The notes below the pieces were generated by a model. That model ran no database searches, was not told the origin of the DNA, and saw only the letters and a program-made list of their open reading frames with translations. DNA of 64,000 nt, taken from the NCBI RefSeq assembly GCF_002162035.1, contig NZ_CP021138.1:1984001-2048000 (forward strand), given 5' to 3'. The position numbers and the translations under genes are program-made. Below, piece after piece: positions 11,327-24,484 of the stretch (position 1 is its first letter; each line of letters opens with the position of its first letter). Source of the stretch: Sulfuriferula sp. AH1 (GTDB taxonomy: Bacteria > Pseudomonadota > Gammaproteobacteria > Burkholderiales > Sulfuriferulaceae).

Positions 11327-12190
11327 TCAGGCCAGTCGCGCATCTGCAGCTTTTGCCGCCTGCAAGGTGTTTTCCAGCAGCATCGCTACTGTCATCGGTC
11401 CAACACCGCCTGGAACCGGAGTAATCCACGCAGCTCGCTCTGACGCTGGCATAAATTCCACATCGCCGCATAAACGGCCGTCTTCCAGTCGATTGATACC
11501 CACATCGATGACTGTAGCACCCTGCTTGATCCAGGCCCCCTTAACCAACTCCGGACGCCCTACCGCCACCACCAGAATGTCGGCCTGACTCACAAATTCA
11601 GCCAGATTTTTGGTGAAGCGGTGACAAGTCGTCACGGTACATCCCGCCAACAGCAACTCCAGCCCCATCGGGCGACCTACGTGATTGGAAGAGCCTACCA
11701 CTACCGCATTCAGACCTTTCAGATCATCATGCGCCATAGCCAGCAAACGCATCACGCCATACGGCGTACACGATCGCAAGGTCGGCATACGTACCGCAAG
11801 GCGGCCAATGTTATAAGGATGAAAACCATCCACATCCTTGTCCGGATGAATCCGCTCGATCACTGTTTCAGAGTCGATCTGCGGCGGCAACGGCATTTGC
11901 ACCAATATCCCGTGCACATCCACATCGCTGTTTAACTCATCAATCAAGGCCAGCAACTCTGCCTGAGAAGTGCTGGCAGGCAAATCATACGAAATTGAAC
12001 GCACCCCGGCCTTGATGCAAGCATTGCGTTTATTGCGCACATAAATGCCTGATGCCGGATCATTCCCCACCAGAATCACTGCGAGTGCCGGCGTAGCGAG
12101 CCCCGAAGCTTCCCGGCCAGTCACCTGCGTCTGGATATTGGTAATGATCTTTTCGGATAAACTTTTTCCATCGAGGAGTTGGGCAGACAT
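11327..12190 (-). CDS. folD: Methylenetetrahydrofolate dehydrogenase / methenyl-THF cyclohydrolase
   Basis: FolD interconverts 5,10-methylene-, methenyl- and 10-formyl-THF, supplying one-carbon units for purines (compare purB nearby) and formyl-Met-tRNA. ATG 12190 gives 287 residues, like E. coli FolD (288). Motifs: [13 protein letters not shown] with the catalytic Lys, [32 protein letters not shown] in the NADP site and [18 protein letters not shown] at the end. In many FolDs the cofactor loop reads GRSxIVGxPM, so SSNH is a mild variant. Transcribed towards trhP; divergent from the tRNA cluster. Confidence 0.96.
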   Translation of the reverse strand: MSAQLLDGKSLSEKIITNIQTQVTGREASGLATPALAVILVGNDPASGIYVRNKRNACIKAGVRSISYDLPASTSQAELLALIDELNSDVDVHGILVQMPLPPQIDSETVIERIHPDKDVDGFHPYNIGRLAVRMPTLRSCTPYGVMRLLAMAHDDLKGLNAVVVGSSNHVGRPMGLELLLAGCTVTTCHRFTKNLAEFVSQADILVVAVGRPELVKGAWIKQGATVIDVGINRLEDGRLCGDVEFMPASERAAWITPVPGGVGPMTVAMLLENTLQAAKAADARLA

Positions 12191-12258
12191 AATGTACACA
12201 GGCGTTGGATTAAAGATGCAATCATCTCATTTTTACCTACCAACTTTCAAGATGGGTG

Positions 12259-12287
12259 TTGACGAAATCACGCATGACGCGTATAGT
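12259..12287 (+). promoter_or_regulatory. Promoter of the tRNA-Pro/Arg/His cluster
   Basis: TTGACG (12259-12264) and TATAGT (12282-12287) are separated by 17 bp, placing the start point just before the first tRNA (12298). Each hexamer differs from the consensus at one position. Confidence 0.8.
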
Positions 12288-12297
12288 TTCGGTCTTT

Positions 12298-12374
12298 CGG
12301 GGCGTAGCGTAGTCTGGTAGCGCGCCTGGTTTGGGACCAGGATGTCGGGAGTTCGAATCTCTCCGCCCCGACCA
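12298..12374 (+). tRNA. tRNA-Pro (TGG anticodon)
   Basis: This is a 77-nt cloverleaf. The acceptor stem CGGGGCG pairs with CGCCCCG, the anticodon loop is TTTGGGA, the T-loop is TTCGAAT and the CCA end is encoded. The first base C1 and the sequence match bacterial tRNA-Pro(UGG). First of three tandem tRNAs. Confidence 0.96.
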
Positions 12375-12458
12375 AGTTTCTTTGTTAAAAACAAGTATAC
12401 TTAGTGTATATTAAGTAGTTCCTTCATCTGCAAGGCGGTCATGGTGCCGGTTTATGAG

Positions 12459-12535
12459 CTGCCCGTAGCTCAACCGGATAGAGCACCAGCCTTCTAAGCT
12501 GGGGGTTACAGGTTCGATTCCTGTCGGGCAGGCCA
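12459..12535 (+). tRNA. tRNA-Arg (TCT anticodon)
   Basis: The acceptor CTGCCCG pairs with CGGGCAG, the anticodon arm is CCAGC-CTTCTAA-GCTGG, the T-arm contains GGTTCGATTCC and CCA is encoded. It reads AGA/AGG codons. It lies 84 nt after tRNA-Pro. Confidence 0.95.
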
Positions 12536-12552
12536 AGTTTCCAGTTTCAACG

Positions 12553-12628
12553 GTGGATGTAGCTCAGTTGGTAGAGCCCCGGATTGTGATTCCGGTTGTC
12601 GTGGGTTCGAGCCCCATCATTCACCCCA
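12553..12628 (+). tRNA. tRNA-His (GTG anticodon)
   Basis: The acceptor GTGGATG pairs with CATTCAC. A G at 12552 provides the extra G(-1) opposite discriminator C73, the identity mark of tRNA-His. The anticodon loop is TTGTGAT and CCA is encoded. Confidence 0.96.
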
Positions 12629-12636
12629 AAAAATCA

Positions 12637-12669
12637 AGCACCTAGCGCATAATTGCCTAGGTGCTTTTT
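12637..12669 (+). terminator. Intrinsic terminator of the tRNA cluster
   Basis: The nine-base stem AGCACCTAG / CTAGGTGCT has an 11-nt loop and is followed by TTTT. Confidence 0.85.
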
Positions 12670-12772
12670 AATTGCCAATCGAAACACGCACAGCGCCAAG
12701 CCAACACTTCAATCGAAAATTTTGCCGTCTGCGCTTACACTATCCACTAAAATCCAGTCATCCGGAACTTAG

Positions 12773-12994
12773 CGCTTCGTCCGTAAACGTTTGCACAAAC
12801 TGGATATCCGCAAAGGCATACTGACGGTCTATTCCGACGAGCCCCCCTCACGGCCGCTGCCGCCGGTTGCGGTAGACGGGCCCGGCCGGGCGCGCGCCGT
12901 CAACGGCACGATCAGCTACATGCCACCGCTGTTCGGCCTGATGCTGGCAGGCGAAGTAATCCGCAGACTGTTGCAGCCGTTCGCCGTACGTTAA
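12773..12994 (+). pseudogene. tcdA: 3' fragment of tcdA (tRNA t6A dehydratase)
   Basis: The fragment reads VRKRLHKLDIRKGILTVYSDE and later AVNGTISYMPPLFGLMLAGEVIRRLL. These match the C-terminal end of TcdA/CsdL, the E1-like enzyme that cyclises t6A to ct6A at tRNA position 37. The ThiF-type nucleotide-binding domain and catalytic Cys are missing. A stop precedes the fragment at 12770-12772, and a reading shifted by one frame (HPELSA) just upstream may be a few more residues of the old gene. No start or ribosome site is convincing. It appears to be a dead remnant lying between the tRNA terminator and the rrn operon. Confidence 0.7.
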
Positions 12995-13034
12995 ATCCGG
13001 GATTGGGCAGGTGGTGATGCCAATTTCTGGCAAT

Positions 13035-13067
13035 AAAAAACCCCCATGGCGTAAGCCCTGGGGGTTT
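13035..13067 (-). terminator. Intrinsic terminator of the rrn operon
   Basis: On the minus strand AAACCCCCA (13067-13059) pairs with TGGGGGTTT (13046-13038), followed by a run of T's, 12 nt after the 5S gene. Confidence 0.88.
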
Positions 13068-13078
13068 CTGGAATGGGT

Positions 13079-13193
13079 GTCTGACGATGACCTACTTTCA
13101 CATGGGTAATCCACACTATCATCGGCGCGGTCCCGTTTCACGGCCCTGTTCGGGATGGGAAGGGGTGGTTCCAGGACGCTATGGTCGTCAGAC
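13079..13193 (-). rRNA. rrf: 5S ribosomal RNA
   Basis: The sequence is about 115 nt, with ends TCTGACGA and TCGTCAGA that pair as helix I and the conserved CCGAACAGGGCCGTGAAACG segment. It is the last gene of the operon. End positions are accurate to a few bases. Confidence 0.95.
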
Positions 13194-13299
13194 GTAAACG
13201 GTTGGGCATGTCACAGATTTTATGTCTTATGACATGCGCCTTATTCGGAAGAAGTAAAGTTCTGGTTTGCGTGTTATACACGCATGTTTCAATTGTATC

Positions 13300-16269
<2,970 letters not shown>

Positions 16270-16395
16270 TTATGACCCGGCATCGCTCGACTAAAAGCCA
16301 TGCCGGTTGATACAATCAAAACCCATTTGTTAACGCCCTTCCTCATCACGCTTGCGCGCGACGCGTCCAGTCGTCAACCTTTACTTCTTCCTGTT

Positions 16396-16406
16396 TGTTA
16401 AAGAGC
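16396..16406 (-). promoter_or_regulatory. boxA antitermination site in the rrn spacer
   Basis: GCTCTTTAACA on the minus strand, between tRNA-Ala and 23S, matches the core of boxA (TGCTCTTTAACA) bound by NusB/S10. Confidence 0.75.
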
Positions 16407-16552
16407 TTTCACACTAAAGCGTGAGGTCTGACGCGTCTTCAACGCGGCACACCTGACACTTCAAGTCAGGCTACAATTGTTTCTTCGCTACGCACATTGC
16501 GTTCTACTGCGGCCTTGCTCAATTTGATTATTCATCAATCAAGCAGGGTGTT

Positions 16553-16628
16553 TGGTGGAGGATGACGGGATCGAACCGACGACCCTCTGCTTGCAAAGCA
16601 GATGCTCTCCCAGCTGAGCTAATCCCCC
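16553..16628 (-). tRNA. tRNA-Ala (TGC anticodon)
   Basis: A 76-nt cloverleaf starting GGGGGATTAGCTCAGCTGG, with anticodon loop TTTGCAA and encoded CCA. It occupies the usual place in the 16S-23S spacer. Confidence 0.97.
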
Positions 16629-16635
16629 GTAATCT

Positions 16636-16712
16636 TGGTGGGTCTGGTTGGGCTCGAACCAACGACCCCCGCGTTATCAACACGGTGCTCTAACCAACTG
16701 AGCTACAGACCC
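16636..16712 (-). tRNA. tRNA-Ile (GAT anticodon)
   Basis: A 77-nt cloverleaf starting GGGTCTGTAGCTCAGTTGG, with anticodon loop TTGATAA and encoded CCA. Seven nucleotides separate it from tRNA-Ala. Confidence 0.97.
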
Positions 16713-16795
16713 TGTAGCAGGATCTAGTCGTGTCGGGCTACTCCGCTCTGCTGTCTACGGTTCGCCTTCTTCGCGCCATTCCCTGTGCGTCGCTG

Positions 16796-18552
<1,757 letters not shown>

Positions 18553-18556
18553 CCAA

Positions 18557-18568
18557 TTGTTAAAGAGC
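18557..18568 (-). promoter_or_regulatory. boxA antitermination site in the rrn leader
   Basis: The minus-strand GCTCTTTAACAA matches the boxA consensus, about 185 nt before 16S and just upstream of the 16S processing arm. Confidence 0.8.
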
Positions 18569-18617
18569 TGTGTCGTCAGCCAGCCTTTTCTTGCTCTGCG
18601 CTAACAACGAGGTGCGA

Positions 18618-18645
18618 ATTATACAGCGCATAAAACACCTGTCAA
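18618..18645 (-). promoter_or_regulatory. rrn operon promoter (consensus hexamers)
   Basis: The minus strand has TTGACA (18645-18640), a 16-bp spacer and TATAAT (18623-18618), both perfect consensus. The -35 hexamer overlaps the final codons of lplT: AGT-TGA-CA supplies TTGACA. The predicted start is near 18611. The short spacer fits growth-rate-regulated rRNA promoters. Confidence 0.92.
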
Positions 18646-19853
18646 CTGTTTTCATCAGGTTTGATAAATTTTATATTCCGGCGGCTTGTCCATGCCAGCA
18701 TAGCCACCCCGACAAACATGAGCACACCGAATCCTGCCACCGTCTGGATAACCGGCATTTTGGCAGCCAGTCCATAACCACTGACCAATAGCAGCATGGC
18801 GATATTTTCATATAAATTCTGTGCTGCCAGTGCACGCCCCACCCCCACACTCTGGTGTCCGATGCGCTGCAGCAATGCGTTTAGCGGCACAACAAACAAG
18901 CCGCCACTGATACCAAGCACGATGAGCAACAACATTACAGGCAACAGCGTCGTTTGCACGGACAACAGCAAAATAACCGGCCCTATCATCAAGCCGCCGA
19001 TGTAAGCAAGGCGCACATCCTCCAGTTTCACCATGACGGATGCCAGCGCCGCACCAACCACAATCCCGACGGATAATGCCCCCATCAAATTTGCCGGCGT
19101 TTGATTATCGTTGATACCCAACGCCACCGGCACCCATACAAACAACATCAAACGCAATGTCGCGCCACTTCCCCAGAACAGGCTGGTGCCGAGCAAGCTC
19201 ATGCGCGCCGCCGGCTCATGCCCCAATATACGCAAAACACTCCAGAACTCTCGCGAGATCTTTGCGAATCGCCAACTGCGGACATTACGTTCAGGATGAA
19301 GCCGCGGAATAAACAAATTAAACACAGCGGCCGCGGCGTATATGGCAATCACGCTCACCAGCGCCACCGTAAGCGACTTGTCGGCCAGCATCCCGCCCAG
19401 AACCACGCCCAGCAATATTGCGGCGATGGTAGAACCTTCCAGCCAGCCGTTAGCCTTAACCAGTCTGTCCGCACCGAAAAACTGGCTCAGGATGCCATAT
19501 TTGGCTGGCGAATAAATTGTCGCGCCTATACCCACAATCAAGTACGCTGCAATCGGGTACACGTCTGCCAGCATCAATCCGGTTCCGCACAGCTTGATGG
19601 CATTGCCTATCAGCATCACCCTGCCTTTGGGCAATGAATCCGCAAATGCACCTGCAAAGGGCGCCAACACAATAAAAGGCAATATAAAGCCGGCCTGAAT
19701 CCAGCTAATGCGGTCAGCCTGACCGGCGAGTTTCATCAATGCGATCGCAGCAATCAACAGCGCGTTATCGGCCAGCGCAGATAAAAACTGCGCGCCGAGC
19801 AAAGCGAGCATGGGCCTGGCACTCAACCGCAAATTCAGATTGTCCCGACTCAC
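18642..19853 (-). CDS. lplT: Lysophospholipid transporter LplT
   Basis: LplT is an inner-membrane MFS flippase that brings lysophosphatidyl-ethanolamine and -glycerol to the cytoplasmic face for re-acylation by Aas. The 403-residue protein (E. coli 397) has about twelve hydrophobic segments. Its N-terminus has QFLSALADNALLIAA, and YSPAKYGIL is the LplT-type loop motif. It starts at GTG and overlaps the aas stop by four bases, so the pair is translationally coupled. Its own stop is part of the downstream rrn -35 element. Confidence 0.93.
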   Translation of the reverse strand: MSRDNLNLRLSARPMLALLGAQFLSALADNALLIAAIALMKLAGQADRISWIQAGFILPFIVLAPFAGAFADSLPKGRVMLIGNAIKLCGTGLMLADVYPIAAYLIVGIGATIYSPAKYGILSQFFGADRLVKANGWLEGSTIAAILLGVVLGGMLADKSLTVALVSVIAIYAAAAVFNLFIPRLHPERNVRSWRFAKISREFWSVLRILGHEPAARMSLLGTSLFWGSGATLRLMLFVWVPVALGINDNQTPANLMGALSVGIVVGAALASVMVKLEDVRLAYIGGLMIGPVILLLSVQTTLLPVMLLLIVLGISGGLFVVPLNALLQRIGHQSVGVGRALAAQNLYENIAMLLLVSGYGLAAKMPVIQTVAGFGVLMFVGVAMLAWTSRRNIKFIKPDENS

Positions 19854-21985
19854 TCGTTTGCTCCCATTGATTTCAACTTCACATAATCTACCTTGCCTGT
19901 CCCGAGCAACGGCAAGGTATCGACATGAATCACTTTGCGCGGCACCGCGATTTCAGGTTGTCCGCTTTCCTGCGCTGCTTGCTGCAAGCGTTCACGATCC
20001 AGATTCGTATCGGTGGTATACAACCAAATCGTTTCGCCGCGCTGCAAATCAGGCTGGGTCGTCGCCGCATGCACAAAACCGGAAGAAGCATGATTTGCTA
20101 TATTTTCAACCGCTTCCAGCGACACCATTTCACCCGCCACTTTTGCAAATCGTTTTACACGTCCGCGTATATAAATAAACCCCTGCTCATCCTTATCAAC
20201 AATATCACCCGTCTCATACCATCCTTTCCCCAATACCGATTCAGGAGACTCCAGCACACCGGGATGTTCGGCGCGCAGATATCCGGACATTAAATTCGGC
20301 CCGCGCACATACAGCATTCCTCCTGCCGCTATGCCAGGCACCGGGATTATGCGTGATTCGATACCCGGCAAAAGCTGCCCAACCGAGCCTCTTTTGAAAG
20401 CCATGGGTGTATTCACCGCAAGAACCGGCGCTGTTTCAGTCGCACCGTAACCCTCCAGAATGCGGATTCCGAACTTTTCAAACCACAAGTCACGGACGCT
20501 ATCGCTTACTTTTTCGGCACCCGCCACCACATAACGCACCCGATAAAAATCATAAGGATGCGCGAATTTAGCGTAATTTCCCAGAAATGTGCCGGTACCA
20601 AACAATATCGTGCAGCTTTTATCGTAAACCAGCTCGGGAATGATGCGATAGTGCAATGGACTCGGGTATAAAAACACATTCATACCTGTCAAAACCGGCA
20701 TCAAGGTGCCCCCTGTGAGCCCGAACGAATGGAACATCGGCAGCGCGTTAAACACCTTATCCGTCGGCTGCATATCAATCACAGCGCGCACCTGGGCAAC
20801 ATTGGACAACAATGCCCGGTGCGACAGCACCACACCCTTGGGCTTGCCTTCGGAGCCGGAAGTAAACAATACCACCGCAGCAGATTCGGGATCGCCAGCC
20901 CGTAAAACAAATTGAGGAAAATACGTGCCTGCCAGCAACCACAATTTGTCGGTCCAACTTAAACTCGCCCGCAAATCCTCCAGATAGATCAAGCTGATTC
21001 CATTCAAGCCCTGAACGGCATCCGTCAAATTCACCTTGTCCAGAAAAGCCCGCGAGGTCAATATCCAGCGCACCTCGGCAGCAGCGCATGCACTCGCCAT
21101 GCCGTCCCGGCCAGCCGTATGATTAATCATCGCCGCAATCCGATTTAGCGCCGACAAGCCGAATATCGCCCCCACTGTCGCAATCAGATTGGGCAGCAGC
21201 ACTCCGACCCGCTCGCCAGCGACAGTATCGCGTTGCAATACACGGGCGATTGCCAGCGACATTTTCCATAAAGTACGATAACTCATCGGCACCCGCCGGA
21301 TATCTTCAATCACTTTGCGCTTGCTGCCATATATCGTCATGGTCTCGATCAATGCCTGCCATAGAGTCTGGCGCGGCCGCGAATGAAACAGCATATCCTG
21401 CATGATCAGCCGCAAAACTTCGCCGGAATGCTTGCGTCGCAGTTTTGCACTCGGCAAATCCGGCATGGGGATATACGTTGCTGACTGTATGCTAATACGG
21501 ATCGCAGGAAACAGATGATGCGGATAAGCTCCGGTCAACCGGCTAAAATACGAGCGCGCAGGCCCATCCAGCCGTACCGGCACTACTGCAGCACCTGTCC
21601 TCGCCGCAATAAATGCAGGACCATCGTAAACCTTCATCAGGCTACCGGTCAGGGTGATACGGCCTTCAGGAAAAATAACCACCGGGCGCCCCGCTTCCAC
21701 CAGTTTCAAAATCTTTTTTATCGCCATCGGCTGCGCGGGGTCAACCGCCAAATAATCCGCCAGCTTCAAGAACACCCGCAGTACCGGATGCGCCGCTACC
21801 CAGCTATGCACGATGAATACCGGTTCAACCGGTAAAAACAGGCCCAACAACAGGCCATCCAGGAATGATTCGTGATTGGCGACAATCAGCGTCCGCGGGT
21901 GCCCAAACGCCCGCAAATCGCCTTCGACCTTGACCCGGAATACAATACGACACAACCAGCGCAATATCGCCTTGAATACGGACAT
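19850..21985 (-). CDS. aas: Bifunctional acyl-ACP synthetase / 2-acyl-glycerophosphoethanolamine acyltransferase
   Basis: Aas re-acylates lysophospholipids delivered by LplT. The N-terminal PlsC-like acyltransferase domain (residues 1-200) has NHESFLD (the HX4D catalytic motif) and FPEGR. The larger C-terminal domain is an AMP-forming acyl-ACP synthetase with LFTSGSEGKPKGV (P-loop), GYGATETAP and YETGDIV, and KVDYVKL at the end. I chose ATG 21985 (MSVFKAIL); a TTG six codons upstream is open but less likely. The product is about 711 residues (E. coli 719). It forms an operon with lplT. Confidence 0.93.
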   Translation of the reverse strand: MSVFKAILRWLCRIVFRVKVEGDLRAFGHPRTLIVANHESFLDGLLLGLFLPVEPVFIVHSWVAAHPVLRVFLKLADYLAVDPAQPMAIKKILKLVEAGRPVVIFPEGRITLTGSLMKVYDGPAFIAARTGAAVVPVRLDGPARSYFSRLTGAYPHHLFPAIRISIQSATYIPMPDLPSAKLRRKHSGEVLRLIMQDMLFHSRPRQTLWQALIETMTIYGSKRKVIEDIRRVPMSYRTLWKMSLAIARVLQRDTVAGERVGVLLPNLIATVGAIFGLSALNRIAAMINHTAGRDGMASACAAAEVRWILTSRAFLDKVNLTDAVQGLNGISLIYLEDLRASLSWTDKLWLLAGTYFPQFVLRAGDPESAAVVLFTSGSEGKPKGVVLSHRALLSNVAQVRAVIDMQPTDKVFNALPMFHSFGLTGGTLMPVLTGMNVFLYPSPLHYRIIPELVYDKSCTILFGTGTFLGNYAKFAHPYDFYRVRYVVAGAEKVSDSVRDLWFEKFGIRILEGYGATETAPVLAVNTPMAFKRGSVGQLLPGIESRIIPVPGIAAGGMLYVRGPNLMSGYLRAEHPGVLESPESVLGKGWYETGDIVDKDEQGFIYIRGRVKRFAKVAGEMVSLEAVENIANHASSGFVHAATTQPDLQRGETIWLYTTDTNLDRERLQQAAQESGQPEIAVPRKVIHVDTLPLLGTGKVDYVKLKSMGANE

Positions 21986-22061
21986 CAGCACATTTACCCC
22001 CAACCCTTTTAATTATGCACACCTTGAAACTGCGCGCCTCAAATCTGATGCAAAGAATCCG

Positions 22062-22089
22062 TTAAGGCGACCACCACAAAAGTTATAAT
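22062..22089 (+). promoter_or_regulatory. Candidate folA promoter
   Basis: A consensus TATAAT lies at 22084-22089, with the weak -35 TTAAGG at 22062-22067, 16 bp upstream. The short leader contains AAGGAG (22096-22101) seven bases before the ATG. Confidence 0.5.
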
Positions 22090-22108
22090 GGTAGCAAGGA
22101 GAACCCAT

Positions 22109-22618
22109 ATGCGCCCCATCATTTCACTTATCGCCGCAATGGCCAAAAATCGTGTTATCGGCATCCGCAATACCCTGCCATGGCAACTGCCTGCAGATTT
22201 GCAGCACTTCAAGAAACTGACGCTCGGCCATCCCGTCATCATGGGACGCAAAACCTTCGAATCAATCGGCCGACCGCTTCCCGGTCGCCTTAACATCATT
22301 ATTTCACGTAACGGTTACAAGGCACCCGCCGAATGCAAGGTGGCCGATTCCATTGCTGCCGCCATCGCACTTTGTGCCGGTCATGACGAAGCTTTTTTCA
22401 TCGGCGGCGAGCAATTATATCGGCAAGCCTTGCCAGTTGCCGATCGCCTGTACCTCACGGAAATTGATACCGAGATCGAAGGCGACGCATGGTTCCCGGA
22501 ATTTGATCCGCATGACTGGAAGGAAACTCAGCGCGAATCCCATTATGACGACAACAACGGTTTTGGGTACAATTTCGTCATCTATCAACACAAACCTACA
22601 GGAAATGACGCCTCATGA
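22109..22618 (+). CDS. folA: Dihydrofolate reductase
   Basis: FolA reduces dihydrofolate to tetrahydrofolate with NADPH. ATG 22109 is preferred over the in-frame ATG 22088, because it has the AAGGAG ribosome site and because homology starts at ISLIAAMAKNRVIG. The protein has 169 residues. Motifs: NTLPWQLPADLQHFK with the active-site Asp, MGRKTFESIGRPLPGR, FIGGEQLY. Its stop overlaps the start of the next gene by four bases. Confidence 0.96.
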   Translation: MRPIISLIAAMAKNRVIGIRNTLPWQLPADLQHFKKLTLGHPVIMGRKTFESIGRPLPGRLNIIISRNGYKAPAECKVADSIAAAIALCAGHDEAFFIGGEQLYRQALPVADRLYLTEIDTEIEGDAWFPEFDPHDWKETQRESHYDDNNGFGYNFVIYQHKPTGNDAS

Positions 22619-22935
22619 AAATCGCACACATAGTCCCCATTACACTTGCCATCAGCAGCATAATCTTTACCAGCAATCCTGGCATTGCCGGTGAAATAGA
22701 CGGCGGCGCCGTGCTCGGAGCCGCTTTGGGTGGCGCCGCCGGCGCCGCCATTGGCTCCCAAGTCGGCGGCAGAAACGGCGCCATTCTAGGTGGAGCGATT
22801 GGCGGCGGCACCGGGGCCGCAGTCGGGTCAAACAGCAGCCGCACATACAGCCGCCACTATGAAGACGATGACCGCTATCATCATGACAATGGCAGACATG
22901 AAGGCGAATATCATCGCCACAAACATGACGACTGA
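22615..22935 (+). CDS. Secreted glycine-zipper protein with His-rich tail
   Basis: The 106-residue protein has a Sec signal peptide (MKIAHIVPITLAISSIIF..., cleavage probably after GIAG) and a glycine-zipper segment (about residues 30-77, repeated GAALGGAAGAAIG-type units), as in outer-membrane or membrane-inserting proteins. The C-terminal tail (about 80-106) is dominated by His, Asp and Arg, and could bind metal. It is coupled to folA by a 4-bp overlap and ends at a strong terminator. Function unknown; related glycine-zipper proteins are often small envelope components. Confidence 0.75.
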   Translation: MKIAHIVPITLAISSIIFTSNPGIAGEIDGGAVLGAALGGAAGAAIGSQVGGRNGAILGGAIGGGTGAAVGSNSSRTYSRHYEDDDRYHHDNGRHEGEYHRHKHDD

Positions 22936-22946
22936 AACATTAATAT

Positions 22947-22993
22947 GACAGACAATAAAAAAGGCGCTAAAAGCGCCTTTTTTATTGTCTGTC
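22947..22993. terminator. Bidirectional terminator, perfect 22-bp palindrome
   Basis: Arms 22947-22968 and 22972-22993 are exact inverted copies with a 3-nt AAA loop. Each contains an A6/T6 tract, so the hairpin terminates both the folA operon and the convergent rhlE transcript. Confidence 0.93.
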
Positions 22994-23005
22994 ACTCAGA
23001 ACAAA

Positions 23006-24484
23006 TCAACTCCAGGAACGGTTACCATTGCTACGGTTACCATTACCGCTTTTGAAACCGCCGCCAGCACCCTGACCATCACGACGGGCACCGCCGGAAC
23101 CAGCAGGACGCGACGCGCCATCACGACGTGGCGCGGCACCTGCCGTATTGGCAGACTGCCCCCATGTATTACCGTTCGCAGCGGCACCATTGCTATTGCG
23201 ATTAGCGGTACCGGCGTTGCTATTATTGCCATAACCGCTATTACCATAGCCACCACCACTGCGACGCGGCTCACCCTGACCGGAAGGACGTCCACCACGG
23301 CCACCATTACCAGGACGGCCGCTCGGCGCGCTGGTGCGCGGTTTGAGCTTTGGCTCAAGACCTTCGATTACCTGGGCAGGAATCAATTGACCGGTAAAAC
23401 GCTCGATGCGCTTCAATTGCATGGAATCCCGTGGACTGGCCAGCGACACCGCAATACCCGATGCACCGGCACGACCGGTACGACCAATACGGTGCACATA
23501 ATCCTCCGGATTTTTCGGCAGATCATAGTTAATCACGTGAGTGATGCCTGGCACGTCCAGACCGCGCGCAGCAACGTCAGTCGCCACCAGCAAACGAATA
23601 GAACCATGACGCATCTGGGTAATGGTACGGTTACGCGCACCTTGATGCATATCGCCATGCAATGCAGCCACTTTGTGGCCCGCCGCTTGCAGATCATCCG
23701 CTAGGCTATCGGCATCACGCTTGGTAGCAGTGAAGATAATGGCCTGATTGATATCAACGTCATTAACCAGGTGAGTCAATACGCGATTTTTATGCGACAA
23801 ATCGTCCACATAATGCATGTGCTGAGTAATATTCTCATGACGCGCCTGCTGATGCGCGATTTCAATGCGTTTCGGTGTTTTCAGCAACTGGGTTGCCAAA
23901 CGGGCAATATTGCCTTCAAACGTTGCGGAGAACATCACGGTCTGGCGCGTATCAGGGGTCGACATCGCAATGCGTTCCACATCATCGAAGAAGCCCATAT
24001 CCAGCATGCGGTCGGCCTCATCCAGAATCAGCATTTCCAGGCGCGAGAAATCAATGCGGCCGCGCTCGATGTGATCGATCAGACGACCGGGGGTCGCCAC
24101 CAGCACTTCAAACGGCTGGGATAACATCTTGTTTTGGATAGGGTAAGGCATGCCGCCCAGAATGCTGACCACTTTAACGCGACGCAAATGCTTGCTGTAT
24201 TTCTCAGCAGCAGCCGTCACCTGCAAAGCCAGTTCACGAGTAGGGGTCAACACCAGGATACGCGGACCGCGACCGGCCACGGGGCTGGGCGTAGATAACT
24301 TTTCCAGTGCAGGCAACATGAAAGCAGCTGTTTTACCGGTACCGGTTTGCGCAGAAGCCAGCAAGTCATGGCCTTCCAGAATTAACGGAATAGCTTGTTC
24401 CTGAATAGGCGTTGCCTGAGTATAGCCGGAATCGACCAGTGCTTTAACGAGGGATTCATTGAGACCTAGAGTTTCAAAAGACAC
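23006..24484 (-). CDS. rhlE: DEAD-box RNA helicase RhlE
   Basis: RhlE is an ATP-dependent RNA helicase acting on ribosome assembly and mRNA decay. The RecA-like core has TPIQEQAIP (Q motif), SAQTGTGKT (Walker A), DEADRMLDMGF, SATFEGN, VATDVAARGLD and HRIGRTGRAG. After about residue 380 there is a 110-residue low-complexity tail rich in Gly, Asn, Arg and Ser with RGG-like pieces, the part of RhlE that varies most and can drive condensate formation. It starts at GTG with AAGGAA seven bases upstream. A long upstream region on this strand suggests post-transcriptional (cold or autoregulatory) control. Confidence 0.94.
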   Translation of the reverse strand: MSFETLGLNESLVKALVDSGYTQATPIQEQAIPLILEGHDLLASAQTGTGKTAAFMLPALEKLSTPSPVAGRGPRILVLTPTRELALQVTAAAEKYSKHLRRVKVVSILGGMPYPIQNKMLSQPFEVLVATPGRLIDHIERGRIDFSRLEMLILDEADRMLDMGFFDDVERIAMSTPDTRQTVMFSATFEGNIARLATQLLKTPKRIEIAHQQARHENITQHMHYVDDLSHKNRVLTHLVNDVDINQAIIFTATKRDADSLADDLQAAGHKVAALHGDMHQGARNRTITQMRHGSIRLLVATDVAARGLDVPGITHVINYDLPKNPEDYVHRIGRTGRAGASGIAVSLASPRDSMQLKRIERFTGQLIPAQVIEGLEPKLKPRTSAPSGRPGNGGRGGRPSGQGEPRRSGGGYGNSGYGNNSNAGTANRNSNGAAANGNTWGQSANTAGAAPRRDGASRPAGSGGARRDGQGAGGGFKSGNGNRSNGNRSWS

